From Phyto melanocephala (taxonomy: Eukaryota > Arthropoda > Insecta > Diptera > Rhinophoridae), in contig OW799236.1 of NCBI GenBank assembly GCA_941918925.1, forward strand, positions 14,049,474 through 14,113,473: DNA of 64,000 nt, written 5' to 3'. A program made the translations under genes and the position numbers. Every line of letters begins with the position of its first letter. The stretch's first letter is position 1. Below the pieces are notes generated by a model that saw only the letters and a program-made list of their open reading frames with translations, had not been told where the DNA came from and made no database searches. This document shows, one piece after another, positions 21,873 through 33,652 of this stretch.

Positions 21873-23918
21873 ATGTCTACTACCACTGCGGGTAAGAAAA
21901 AAGTTTACTTTACACAGAAAAGAAAATTATTGAGTTTTGTACCCTATTTTAAGATAGATATTAAAAAAATTTAATATTTTGTTTAAAGGTTGTATAAAGT
22001 ATACTAAATATAGCTATTTATTTTTAGGTATTTGGGTAAAATTTTTCAATGCTTCCGGCATACCCTCACCGGCTGCGGCCACTTATGCACACATCTTTGT
22101 AGAAAACCGTATACAAATTGATATGCTAATGGATTTAAATAAGGAATATTTAAGAGAAATGGGCATAACATTAATGGGTGACATTATAGCAATATTAAGG
22201 TAAATCTTTAAACTTATTAAGCAAATAAAAATAACTATTATGTTGTCGTTATATCTCAAAGGCATGCGAAAACTGTTTGTGACCAAACGGCCCGTGAAAA
22301 AGTGTTAAGTTCAGAAATGCCTGTACCTATAGCTGCTGTACAGGCAAATCCCGCAATGCCATTAGAAAAAACAAAAATTCGTTTAAAATGTAAGATTTTT
22401 AAAACAAAACTTTGAAATGTAATAACTCTTTATTTATTTTATAGCGACTGCTAGTGTACCTTCTACATCCAGTTCCTCCGCAGTTGTATATCCTCTAACT
22501 GCTGTAAAACCACGACGTGTCTTGCCGGAGCATGAGGGTAAATATAAAATCAAATTGCCATCAGGTACTACTGAAAGGAGTAAAGAAATTTTGGCAAAAC
22601 AAGCGAAACGTAAGTTCAATTCGAGTAAAAAGTAAATTTTTCTTATGGTTTTCTTTTAGTATATTCTGATAGGGAGTCTGCTAAAGAAAAATCCAACATT
22701 TTCAAAAGATTAGCCACAAATTCCAAAAATACTATTGAACTTGATGTTGAAGATAATTTTGAAACATCGTCTGAAAGTTTGGATAATGTTAAGATGCGTA
22801 TTACCGGTGTGGGCAGCAAAACTATACAAACATCGGCCTCGATATTTTCTAGACTTGGCGGCAAGTCTGTGGACGATACAGTGACAAAACAAATTAAGCC
22901 TATATTGAAAAATACTGCAAAAAATGTAAGTATCTCTATACAAAATTCTCATACATTTTTTATAGATTAATAAATGTATAAGTTTGGTTATTTATAATTT
23001 TTCTTTTAATAAACATATTTTTTATAAAAATTTATTTTTCTGTTATAAATGTTATTCGAGCCTGTTCTGTATTCCCAATGAAATCAAGTTGTTCGGAATA
23101 TTGAAGTGTTGTTGTTTTAAAATAATTCCGAACAATTTTGTTTTATGCGAAACGCAAAACATGCACGATTTTCACAAAAAAATTTCATAATCACATTGTA
23201 TAAATAAAGTTTTTTAAAAAGTTATATTATTTAACGTTTAAAATTGAATATTTCACTAGCGCCTCTCAACTATTGTCAAGGCTAAAACTGTTGCACCCAC
23301 AATTGTTAAGCCCATAAAACAAAAAGTAATACTGGTGAAAAAAGTCCCACTTAAAAAAGATAGTGACGACGAAAGTGTAGACCCGTCCGATGACGATATG
23401 TATGATGATGTTGACGTTTCGGGAGGAAATGAAAAATTTGTCAAATTCGCATCTACAGCAGAAGTAAGGGAAATCGCCCCACGTAGACACAATTCACCCA
23501 CAAGAAAATCTTTTAAACTCGGACAAGATTATTTAAAAGAAAAACCGGGTAGTGTTAAAGCTCGTTTGGGTTTAAGTAAGTTCTAAATTAATAACAATGT
23601 TAAACAAAAATAATCTAAATTTAGAAATGTATTTTGTTTGCAGATTCTAAACTTCATACAACCAAAAAATTGGTTAATCTTAAAGCTTCACCAGTTTCAA
23701 AATTTAAAAACTTATCAAAAATGAAAGCCGATGAGATATTGAATCGCCATGACTTGCCTGTTCACAAGCGTTTGGGAAAATCGCTATCTTCAGTTTCAAC
23801 TTCTAACGCAAAAGTGTCCACAATATCAAAACGTTTGGGTAGAATTAATATCGATAAATTTTCAACGAAAAGTTCAAATTCTAGTTCAGTTTTTGATAGA
23901 TTAGGTTATAGTAATTAA
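21873..23918 (+). CDS. SAM-domain protein, C19orf47 family
   Basis: Seven coding exons fit in phase: 21873-21891, 22028-22199, 22262-22389, 22445-22609, 22660-22925, 23260-23575 and 23644-23918, for 446 residues. The N-terminal SAM domain (about residues 8-72) reads [19 protein letters not shown], then [25 protein letters not shown] and IIAILRHAK, matching the human C19orf47 SAM domain closely. The remainder is basic, Ser-rich and probably disordered, and carries a repeated R/K-L-G motif (FSRLGG, ARLGL, KRLGK, KRLGR, FDRLGY) that also recurs in the human protein. SAM domains mediate protein-protein association; the cellular role of this family is not established to my knowledge. The tiny first exon (ATG TCT ACT ACC ACT GCG G) has a good GTAAGA donor. 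Confidence 0.87.
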
Positions 23919-25152
23919 ACTTATTGAAACAAATTCTGCAGCACTCTTAAATTCTCATTTTTAATATTAACATTTTTTAACAACTTAAGTTCTATTTTTT
24001 AAGTTTTTTTTTTGTGTTAATGCCTATCCATTAAAGGTAGGCTAAAATTAATAAACTTAATTCTTTTTTTTGTGTTTAAAAATAGTTTAAAAAAAGATTA
24101 AAAATAATTTTATAAAAATTAAATTAATACAAATAATATGTAAAAATAACCTTTAATATAAGGTTTTTTATTTCAACATTAGTTTTTACAATTTGAGAAT
24201 GTATTAATTTACAAAAAACGATTTCTTTTACTTGTGGGATTCATAACTTTGAGAATTATAGAAAAGAAAATCTTAACAAATTCGGAGAAAAAATAATGAA
24301 AAATTGAATTTAAAAAAATTCTAAAATAGAGTTCAGCGTATTTAAGGCTACGCTATGGTTTTGGAGTATTTTGTAGCATCTGGAGCAGTAAAACTTGTTT
24401 AATTTAACGTTACAATGAATAGGTAACTCTATGTTTTTATGTATACATACCTATGTGCGTTTCAAACAAATTTTCCGTCGTAATTCAGCTCTGGTCAGGT
24501 CAGGAGCTCGCTCGCGTCATTGTCGTTATCGTTGTCAATAAACGATAATCAGGCCGTATTTTTTCATCTGATTTCGATAGTTTTGCGTCTCACTCTCGCA
24601 TTGGTTAATTGCGTGTCGTCGGTTAGCGGTACTAAGGTACAGTTACCCGAAGTCTTAATTTACCTTTGCAAAACTTAAAAATAATATTCGCGCTTATCTT
24701 AGACTTCCTATATAAAGGTATAGGTCGACTTACGGATACTGAACCTGTGTGGGATACCTTGGCTCTATGGTTTTAAAAACTTGCCATTAAAATTAAAAAT
24801 AAACAGACAAAACAATTTAACAAATTTTAATCAAGTGGCAAAAGGAAAGACTTAAAAATTATTTTTGGTTTTTTGTATTCATCATAAAAATAGCCAAAAT
24901 ATTGAATTTGTATAAATAATTATAATTTTTTTGTGCACTGTAAATATTATTAAGTCAAATATGCATAATTTTTTAAATATCACTAGGTTTCTAAATACAT
25001 ACATAAGATATTTATAATATCTTATTAAAATTAAATATGTAAGATAAAATGTTTAAGATATAAGGATGAGTAGAGATAATCACTTGTCCATGACTCAAAT
25101 AGTACTCCATCAAGCCGTATTAACCATGTGGAACTGGCTACTGCAACAACTT
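23919..25152. other. intergenic region
   Basis: No gene seen. It contains the 3' flank of the SAM gene, a segment at 24478-24650 that is a diverged copy of 29050-29180, and AT-rich sequence. B3GNTL1-like ends at 25153. Confidence 0.55.
24478..24650 (+). repeat. GC-richer diverged repeat, partner of 29050-29180
   Basis: GTCGTAATTCAGCTCTGGTC, GGAGCTCGCTCGCGT, ATCTGATTT, CACTCTCGCATTGGTTAATT and a final GCGGTACTAA are matched in order at 29050-29180 (CAGCGCTGGTCGTGTCAAGA, CTCACATTGGTGAATTAC, CGGCTCTAA). Unusually GC-rich for this window. Class unknown; no ends identified. Confidence 0.55.
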
Positions 25153-27449
25153 TTAGGTAAACAATACATAATCTCGCCCCTCCTTAAACTGTAGACTTTG
25201 TAAATTTGTTTCAAAATCACCATTGGTTAAGTCCAATTTCATGCATATGACGACAGGCGGTTGAACTTTCGAAAAATGAACAATGGGTATTGAAAATGTT
25301 ATCTGTCGCAAGAGATCATCATAATATTTATACAGCTTATTGATTTTCTCTGTAATTATAAAATATTTTCATTAATATTCATAAACAAGCTTTTTTATTT
25401 ATTGAAGCTCCAAAGATATTTTATAAGAAAATATTGTCACACTTAAAAATCCTACTAATGCAAAAAATAATTGTGTTTTTATACCCTTCACACAGTGGAA
25501 AAGAGTATATATAGGTTTGTCATTCCGTGTGAAATTTCTACAATTTTCATTTCCGACCCCATAAAGTATATATTTTCTGAAAGCTTATGAATAGGGAAGT
25601 CGATTAAGCTCTGTCAGTCTGTCCGTCTGACCGTCTGTCCGTGTGTATGTTGAAATCAACTTTTTGAAGCCACCCAACATCGCTTGGACCCGGGTGAGGT
25701 ATTAAAATAAAAGAAATATTCGGGAGTAGATCGCTATTGAAAATCAGAAACATCGGTACATAAACAACTGAGATATGAGCAAAAACCCACGACCACCTCG
25801 ATTTTTTTTTTCACAAAAACAACATTACAACAACAACATATATACATACAAACGTGTATACTGGTTAGAGAAAACGTGGCATCAAATCCCAGCTGAGACA
25901 AAAAAAAAATTTTTTTTATTTAAAAAAAAATTTTTTTTTTTAATTTTTTTATTTTTTTTGTTTTATATTTATTATATATATTTTATTTATTTTTAAAAAA
26001 TTTTTTTTTTAAATTTTTTTTTTTTTAATTTTTTTTTTAACATACATACGTAAATTTATAATTTTACAATGGGATGTTTTTTATATATGTATGTTTTTTA
26101 TATGTATGTACGTATTTCATATGGGATGAATGGTGATACAAACTACTGTTATTGCATGACTACACGTTGTGAAGGGTATATAAGATTCGGCACGGCCGAA
26201 TATAGCGCTCTTACTTGTTTTTTTTGAATTTAGTTAAAATAAATTTACTTTTATCAACATCACAGAATGCCTTAACTACTTTCTTTTCCTCCTCCGGCAA
26301 ATCTCTAAAGAATTTTCTGCCCTGTTTACCAGCATTCCATATTGAAAATCCCTTCGACCAGGGCGGCTTTCTTAGAACATTATTCAACAAATGCTGCAGT
26401 CTTATTTGCCATATAGTTTTGGCTAACACGGTAAAAGTCGTTGACTTTGAGTGATAGCGATATTTAAGCAAACACTCGTCTACCCGTTTCACTAATCCAC
26501 CATTATCTAAATGTTTGTAGAAAAATATTAAGTCTTCAGGACAACCTTTGCCCTGTTCAGAAAATCCTCCCATTATACTTCCATAAACTTGTCGATGACA
26601 CATCCAGGTGGGCATTATAATAGTGGGACCATTTGACGTATAAATTTGTACCACTAACTTTTCATTAGGTAAGTCATTGGCCCATCGAGTAAAGCGACAT
26701 GTGGAATTGCAAGGTGTGCGTATAAATTTAGAGCCAATAATCTGAAAAAAAATATCACAATTAAAAGAAACAAATTGAAAATTAGTTAATTTATTGCTAA
26801 AATTACCGCATTTTTATACTGCTTAGCTAATTCATATTGTTTATAAATACGTTCTGGCAACATCTCATCATCTATATCCTGAAAACATAAATAATTGCCT
26901 TGAGCTAATTCTATCGCTCTATTGCGGCCATAACCAACTGAAATTTGTACAATGTTTTTAATGTTTATAAAAAAGAGACAAAATTTCCTTTTATTTTACC
27001 TCCTTTAGATTCACCCGTTAAATTTTCGACAATATGCATGGCAACACTTAAATTTTCTCTTAAATATGTCTGCCATTTATTAAGAATTTTGAGAGTTTTA
27101 TCACAACTACAGTCATCAAAAACACAAACCTCTATATTTGGCGCCAAATCATGTAAACGACTTGTTGTTGGTGAGTTGGTCAGTTTAGTTGACATAAGAG
27201 GATTCTGCGCTTCATACGGCTGCAGTTTTTGTAATGTTGCTTGTTGTTGCTGCTGCAATTGATGTACATGTGCTTGTATAGTTGTTTGTTTAAAAATCGA
27301 TTCCATACAACCATCAATCCATTGGCCACCATTTAAAACCGTAATAATCACAGACTTTATTTAAATATAAAAAATCTTTATTTTTTAGGTTTTTTGTTTG
27401 TTTTCAGTCAACTTACTATTAAGTCTTTGGTTTCCCCTATATCCGGCAT
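25153..27449 (-). CDS. B3GNTL1-like family-2 glycosyltransferase
   Basis: Five minus-strand exons, 27417-27449, 27000-27354, 26807-26937, 26249-26741 and 25153-25349, join in phase to 402 residues. The order of motifs follows human B3GNTL1: SVIITVLNGGQWIDGCMESI, a beta-strand ending EVCVFDDCSCDKT, ESKGVGYGRNRAIELAQGNY, the metal-binding FQDIDDEM (Asp150, Asp152, Asp153), IYTSNGPTIIMPTWMC, PEDLIFFYKHLDNGG, WNAGKQGRKF and, in the last exon, IPIVHFSKVQPPVVICMKLD. It should transfer a sugar from a nucleotide donor; the substrate in this family is not clear. A Gln-rich insertion of about 45 residues (roughly 36-80) interrupts the N-terminal sheet relative to human. The last intron (25350-26248) hosts a complete TTATACCC repeat starting only about 30 bp from the donor site; unspliced, the frame would end nine codons past the donor. 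Confidence 0.9.
25479..26220 (+). repeat. TTATACCC repeat, copy 4, inside the B3GNTL1-like last intron
   Basis: Runs from TTATACCCTTCACACAGTGG to CGGCCGAATATAGCGCTCTT followed by ACTTG, oriented opposite to the host gene. It has the (GTCTGTCC)n tract at 25616-25650, GAGCAAAAACCCACGACC at 25775, and a tRNA-like stretch, ACTGGTTAGAGAAAACGTGG followed by CATCAAATCCCAGCTGAG (25859-25896), before the T-rich tail. The 25775-25996 reading frame is a repeat by-product. Confidence 0.85.
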
Positions 27450-27589
27450 AATATAAATACTTATTTTAATTGCAATTTTTCTTATAAAGTTTTGCCGGCT
27501 GTAATCATGTAATTTATGTTACAGTTTTTACTGTGTGTGTGAGAGAGTGTGACAAATCTGCTGTTTTTTTTTGTTTTTGCAGCATTTGT

Positions 27590-28330
27590 CATATAGGGTG
27601 ATTTGTTAGAACTATAGAACAACCGATAGAGATAACTGTGAATCTAACAGTCATGCTAATGAAATGTTTTAAACTTTTAGTATACTTACACTAGCGCAAT
27701 GTTTACATAATCATGGAAATTTATTTTTAAAATTGGGCTATTTCGCCAAACTTGTAAAAGACGTCCATCTGAGTAGGTAATACGCAATGCTTTGGATCAT
27801 TTCATGAATACATTTACTCATGTGAGGAATACTCATTCAAATCGAATCCTTAACGTGCGCACAGAAAAAGCTATTGGCGTTGTAGACACGATTGCGGCAG
27901 AACGCTCGAATTTAACCATCTAATGCCTGTCTTAGCAAATCGGCCACCGCGATTGGTGATTTTTTATTCCTTATAACATTGCAAATTATTTGAAGGAGAA
28001 ATGGTTTCAACAAGATGTCATACAGCGCGTGAAACTATTACTTTGTTGAGCCAAACATTTTATAACCGAATTATCTTAAGAAATATACCTGTAAATTGGC
28101 CACCTCGTTCGTGAAATTTGACACTTTTGGACTACTTTTTGTAGGGGTTCGTCAAATTTTGGGTCTCTGCTCATAAATCAGCAAAGATTGATCACTTAGA
28201 AGTCAACATTTGACGCACTACAGACGAAATAAGACCGGGTATTCAACATTTGATCGCAGAGGCCAGGAATTATTTTTAGATATTAAATGCCATATAAGCC
28301 AACTTTTTGGTCATTCCATTGAATTTGTGT
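27590..28330 (+). pseudogene. decayed Tc1/mariner-superfamily transposon
   Basis: Broken frames retain transposase landmarks: NYLKEKWFQQD at about 27990-28020 (family form IWFQQDGATCHT), and further on a stretch resembling VNWPPRSCDLTPLDYFLWG (here IGHLVRNLTLLDYFL, about 28095-28140). Several stops and frameshifts interrupt it, so it cannot be active. A related decayed copy lies at 60240-60970. Confidence 0.6.
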
Positions 28331-29049
28331 TTTATTAATTAAAAAATCTCTACCTCTTAAAAAATACTCTTTATTTTCCGGTTCATTGTAACGCTGTTTA
28401 TTTATTATTTATTGCTTTTATTTTGTTCATAAACATGTATTGTATGTAGTAGTGTGTGTAACATGGTTTTCTCCCAGGTAAATAAAAATGGCTTTGGTAG
28501 CAGTGTTGTCAGTTTTTAAAACATTTTCTACTGATAGAAAATCTGTGAATGAAATGATTGTTTTGAAATAAGGATTTTTTGGAGCGTTAACCGAATTTTA
28601 TCTTTTATTTAGAAAACCATGTCCACCTTAAAAGATTCCAAGTAGAAGATTAATCAAATTTTAATGTTGCTAACAACAGTTTACATTGTTTCTTAAGTAC
28701 TTTGTAGGTAGTATGCAGAATAGTAAAATTACTAACGTCTGAACACTATCATTATAATGATAATAATTTTTCGAGTTTTTTGAAATAATTTTTTTTTTGA
28801 GATTTGGAAAAAACAATTACCTCAATAGCAAAAATAAAACATTATCATAAAATGTTTGCTTTGTTTTTTAAATACAAGAATTTAAAGAATTTTACAAATG
28901 TTAATCTCCTTAGAAAAAAAAATTCACGGCAACTCTGCATGGTTGTTGGCCTGACTGCCTGTAAATATACATAAATACATCTAATTTTATTTGATTTTGT
29001 TTACATTTTGTTTCTTTCACTAAATATTTGAAATGCTATCTTTAAGTTT

Positions 29050-29180
29050 TGTCGTAATTCAGCGCTGGTCGTGTCAAGAGCTCTCGCGTTATCATCTTTT
29101 TATCTGACTTCTTAAGTTGTGCTTCTTACTCTCACATTGGTGAATTACTTAGTAACGGCTCTAATACAAGAATACGATTT
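29050..29180 (+). repeat. diverged repeat, partner of 24478-24650
   Basis: See the partner entry for the shared landmarks. This copy is more AT-shifted and carries deletions. Confidence 0.5.
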
Positions 29181-29960
29181 GATAACGCCTAAGTAAATAC
29201 TTCGAATACATGGTGGAGTACCAATAAAAACACACGAGAAAAAAAACAGGAGTTAAGTTTGAAAGTTCCAGCTTCCTTCACGCAGCTACTGATGTATTAA
29301 TAATTTTTGGATGAAACACCTTAAATGTAAACCTTAATTGGTGTGGGTGCTTAAAAATTGCATGGCCAAATAATTTCCTTCCGGGTGCCATTCTTATGGT
29401 AGTTTCACTGTTAGGGGGCTAAACTAAACGAATAAGTTTTGTTGTAGTTGTTTTATCTTCTGTAAAATTGTTGTTATCTAAGTTGTTTCTTATGTTAAAA
29501 ATAAGTATTGAATTTATCTAAGGCAGCACACACTTATTTTATCAAAGCTCTCTGTTTGTTTGTAACTTTCCATTAGAGATGATTTTGTCTAAAAATGTAT
29601 TAAAACAAAAAAAAAGGTCTATGTTGTGAGTAGCACGTAGGCACTTTTATGCAAATTATTATTCAAACATACATACAGAAATACATACATATGTAAGTAA
29701 AAATTACACACTTACATATGTTTAAAGAATGGCCCGTACAAAATCTGGATGAATGCTAAAACTTGTTACAGCGGTCTTTGTGATGCAAGTGCCGTATCTA
29801 AGTATGTACCGTTACAAGTCAGAAATTTCAAATTTGTTGATGAACTCGCGATCAAACAGAGGAGCTGCCAAAAAAGAATGTATGTTTTTTAATCCAGCAT
29901 GTTGTACATGTTTACATAATCTTACTTTCTTAAATAGCGATTTCGAAATTTATCTTTATA

Positions 29961-30196
29961 AAGGCTATAATACACGGCATGTTTTCTACATCTGACTTTA
30001 AAATTTGTGAGACATATGTACATAAATCTACATGTCTGTCAAAATTGTACTTTTACGCTGACTGCTTTGCAGCAGCAGAGATTTCTAGAGCGCACTCTAA
30101 TTAAAATTTTGCCAGATGTCTCAACACATGTTTTTTTTACAGAAGTAATGTTTTAAAGGTAACACACGACATGTTTGTATTAGCAGTGGAGAATTA
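29961..30196 (-). repeat. MITE-like repeat, inverted partner of 41893-42180
   Basis: AAGGCTATAATACACGGCAT, TACATCTGACTTTAAAATTT, CTACATGTCTGTCAAAATTG, AGCAGCAGAGATTTCTAGAG and AACACACGACATG match, in reverse, the complete element at 41893-42180. The end near 30196 is truncated relative to that copy. Confidence 0.65.
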
Positions 30197-30282
30197 GAGA
30201 TCAAGCAAAAAAAGTATAAAAATTGTAGTCCTATCAAGCGATCAAGAAACTCATAAAAATCTTGCCTCTAAATTAAGGTCTT

Positions 30283-31075
30283 CTTATACCCTTCACCTGT
30301 GGTGCCAAGGTTGCATAAAGCTTAGTCATTCTTAGTCATAAAAGGCGTCTTATGATTAGGGAAGTTGATTGAGTAATGTCCGTGTGTTATTTTAAATCAA
30401 CTTTTGAAGCCTTCACATGTAGCACAGATCTGTATGTGGTATCTATCTTTTTAAAATATCTGGGAATGAAATCTAGCACAATTGCCCAATAACTTTATGA
30501 GATATAAGCAAATAAACACGACTGTCTCCGTTTTTTTTTTATATTTTTATCATTAAAATCAAAAAATTTCCAGCGCTAATATAATCTATAGACACGATTG
30601 CTAATATTTTTAGATGTCTCTAGAGTTATCCGTAAACATTTGAACAAATCGGTTAGTTATAGGCAAAAATAATTTTTAAAAATATCAAGTAACTAAATCT
30701 TTTAAATTACTAAGGGACATGCTTAAGACATCCAATTATAGGTTGTAATATTAAAAAACTATTGCTGATAAAAACTCAGAAAGCGAATGGAATCTAACTG
30801 AGTTATAAGCATAAAAATAAAACTTCTTCGGTGTTTTTTTCTTAAAACTTGCAAACCATATCGATTTTTAAGCTGAATAATAACAGAGAGGAGTGATATG
30901 GGTATGAAAAGAAACAGCTTGACCAGCAAAATATAAAACACTATAAAAAAATTAAAAATCCATAATGGCCGACATTACAAAATGTCGTACAGTAAATTTA
31001 TAAATTGGTGAAATCTAACTAGTAATGAAAATGTACCCATATGAACCCTTTCAATAACGAAATAAATAATAATAA

Positions 31076-31128
<53 letters not shown>

Positions 31129-31449
31129 GTAAACGAAACGTCTTAACCAGTAGAATACGGGAAACTATAAAAAAGTGTATAATCCAAGATGGCGTCTTAT
31201 ATAAAATTAGGAAAAATTTTTTAACCCTAAAAGCATAGGTATCAAATGAAAGGGCTGGACTAGTAAAATACAACTAAGAATGTAAAAATTCAAAATCAAA
31301 TATGGATTCGAAAATAATAATGTTAAATAGCGTTTAACATTAAAACTAAAATATAGGCTAAGCTATAATCTGGTCACTTTAACTATGTATATGATGGTGA
31401 AGGGTATTATCAGATTCGACGCGGCCGAATACAGCATTCTAACTTGTTT
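30283..31449 (+). repeat. decayed TTATACCC repeat, copy 5
   Basis: Head TTATACCCTTCACCTGTGGT at 30284 and tail GGCCGAATACAGCATTCTAA at about 31421-31440. The middle is strongly diverged, longer than in other copies and includes an (AAT)n microsatellite at 31062-31128. It shares CTTCGGTGTTTTT with the decayed copy at 11215. Confidence 0.65.
31062..31128 (+). repeat. (AAT)n microsatellite
   Basis: About 22 AAT triplets with one AAAAT interruption. Read in frame it gives poly-asparagine (and poly-leucine on the other strand), which explains the open frames around 31041-31273; these are not genes. Confidence 0.9.
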
Positions 31450-31597
31450 TGTTTAAGTTTTTTCACTTATAAAAAAACACGAACGTTCAATCAAATTAGA
31501 ACCTGTTTTAAAATCATGATGTACTTTCTAATCCTCCTAATTGTCTATAACTTCGACTTATCCTAAGAAGTGTTTAATGTTAAGAAAATGAAATAAT

Positions 31598-31968
31598 CAA
31601 GGCATATCCATAAGGCATATGAAACGGCGAATTGATACAACAAAGCAACTTTTAAGGGGATGTTTTATGTTAAGGCCAATTCGTACATCAGGGATGGAAA
31701 AGTTTTTTTTTTTTAAGTATTCAATATAATAAAATCTGATTAAAAAAGGATATAAATGTTTGAAACACATTATTAATGACGCAAAAGCAACAAATATACA
31801 TAAATTTAGCACATTTATTATCAAAAAAGTACACGTAAGTTAATTGTTTTATACCAAATCCAAAATACCATTTTCCTTCCCTGCATTAATCAGGCAAATT
31901 CAACCACTTTTAACGAAAAGTTTCCCCATCAGCTGGGCTGATAATTTCACCTGTATGAATTCGCCTTG
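31598..31968 (-). mobile_element. hAT-type MITE (CAAGGC family), 371 bp
   Basis: Ends CAAGGCATATCC and, on the other strand, CAAGGCGAATTC; flanked by perfect 8-bp duplications GAAATAAT at 31590-31597 and 31969-31976. An inverted copy of the element at 62955-63323, similar along its whole length. The reading frame at 31597-31824 is repeated in that copy only in broken form and is not a gene. Confidence 0.88.
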
Positions 31969-32462
31969 GAAATAATCATGCTGCAGAAATTTACCATAAA
32001 TAAAATAGTTTATGTAAACAATGGTAATATATAAAAATACATGTATTTTGTTCTAATTGTCGTTAAAGTTAAGAAATTTATTTACTATTTCTATACGTTT
32101 AGATTTTGTGCGGATCATTCTTTCAATAGTGAAGCCATTAAATATTTATCATACGTAATGTAGAACGTAATGATTATGTTTACAAAAGTATTATAATCGA
32201 GTTATAACTCGTACCTATGACGTTTTTATGTTACATCATTACCTTAGTTGGAACCGGTATTATGTGTTTGTGCTGATGTATGTACAGTATAAAATTAAAA
32301 AAAGTCCCTTGAACACACAACACTTTTAGATTTAATATGTTCATAACTTTTTTTACCCATCCCCTTTACAAATATCCTTCTGGAATTAGGCCTTAACGTT
32401 TATACTTGTACCAAACTAATTTAAAATTGTGAATATGAATTTAAGCAATATTTAGAGATATA

Positions 32463-32579
32463 GGGCCGTATTCATAAAAAATATTTTAGGTTTATTAAAG
32501 GCTTATTTGACAGATGTTGTAGAGAAATTTGTCAAATAAGCCTTCAATAAAACTAAAATATTTTTTATGAATACAGCCC
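32463..32579. repeat. 117-bp fold-back MITE
   Basis: The arms GGGCCGTATTCATAAAAAAT and, at the other end on the opposite strand, GGGCTGTATTCATAAAAAAT extend inward for about 50 bp each (through TTTATTxAAGGCTTATTTGACA), leaving a loop of roughly 15 bp. ATA flanks both sides. A related element is at 38216-38325 and a fragment at 19826. Confidence 0.75.
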
Positions 32580-33257
32580 ATAATAATTAATATAAAAAAA
32601 CCTACCAAAAAGTTTTATTAAAAAATATCGCTTTTGAGTTTCGAATTAAGATAAAATTTACTTCGAATAAGTTTGATATATGAATATACCAATCTATCTA
32701 CTAAAGTTTCCGACGATCACTCTATAATTTGGTTCAGTTGGGTCATTAAGTTACTGTAGTTACATTTTTTCACGAACCGTAATGTAATTTATATGGGGTC
32801 GTGAAAAAAATGAACTAGGTTGTTGGCAAAAATGAACTTAAGTAACGAGTTGAGTACAAGTCTACTATACATAATTATTATTTTTTTAATGTAGGGTATA
32901 ACATAAACGAACTTAATGGGTTATACCTTCTAACTTGTTAATATATGTATACGTAAGAATTTTTTATAGGCGTTAATTATATAATAATATATTAAAAAAA
33001 TAAAATATTTTTTCCACTTAGCACAGTTTCATACGTGACAAATATCATGTTTTTACCTTCACTTATGGTCAGTTTTGTTGTTTGCTCCAAAGACTTAAAA
33101 AAATGTCTTAGGAGTGAATTCTATATATGTTTTTTGCTCATGTATAAGGGGGAAGTATCGAAGCAGACCACTACTCTATCGGTTTCTTATTCGACACCTC
33201 CTTCGTTCCTCACTGATTTCGTAGCTACCGTTCGATATTCCTTTTTTAAGTGAGTCT

Positions 33258-33580
33258 TACGTGACAGCCGGCATTAGCTCTAGACTAAAAAATGATTTCA
33301 CACTGCCGACTGTTGATTGTCGACAATCTTCATCGCACACTCCTTCCTAATATTCCGGATTTCCTACAGACTCAGTTCTCCTTTAACATCCACACTTAAT
33401 GTGTGTTTGCTTTTGATCCTTAATCTTCCGCGTGCCAGTGCTGGACATTCGCATGCTACCTTTACCACTGTCTCAGCATCAGCATTCAGGCACATTCTAC
33501 AAATATCATCATTCTCTGTGTATTTATTTAAAATAATATCTTCTGTTTATGCCCATATAAACGCTGTTCTCTTTTCTTCT
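33258..33580 (-). pseudogene. 3' fragment of a non-LTR retrotransposon ORF2
   Basis: On the minus strand a broken frame reads NDDICRMCLNADAETVVKVA followed by CECPALARGRLRI, the C-terminal CCHC-like region after the reverse transcriptase in Jockey/R1-like non-LTR elements. Frame breaks and lack of the polymerase domain mark it as a dead fragment. Confidence 0.55.
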
Positions 33581-33652
33581 TATACAATTTTTATTGTCAC
33601 GAAAACTTAATGTGCGCTTAAAATTTGATAAAAAATTACATCAAGAGATTAA

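Noticed and set aside
31019..31273. Poly-Asn and poly-Leu frames
   Set aside because: Produced by the (AAT)n microsatellite.
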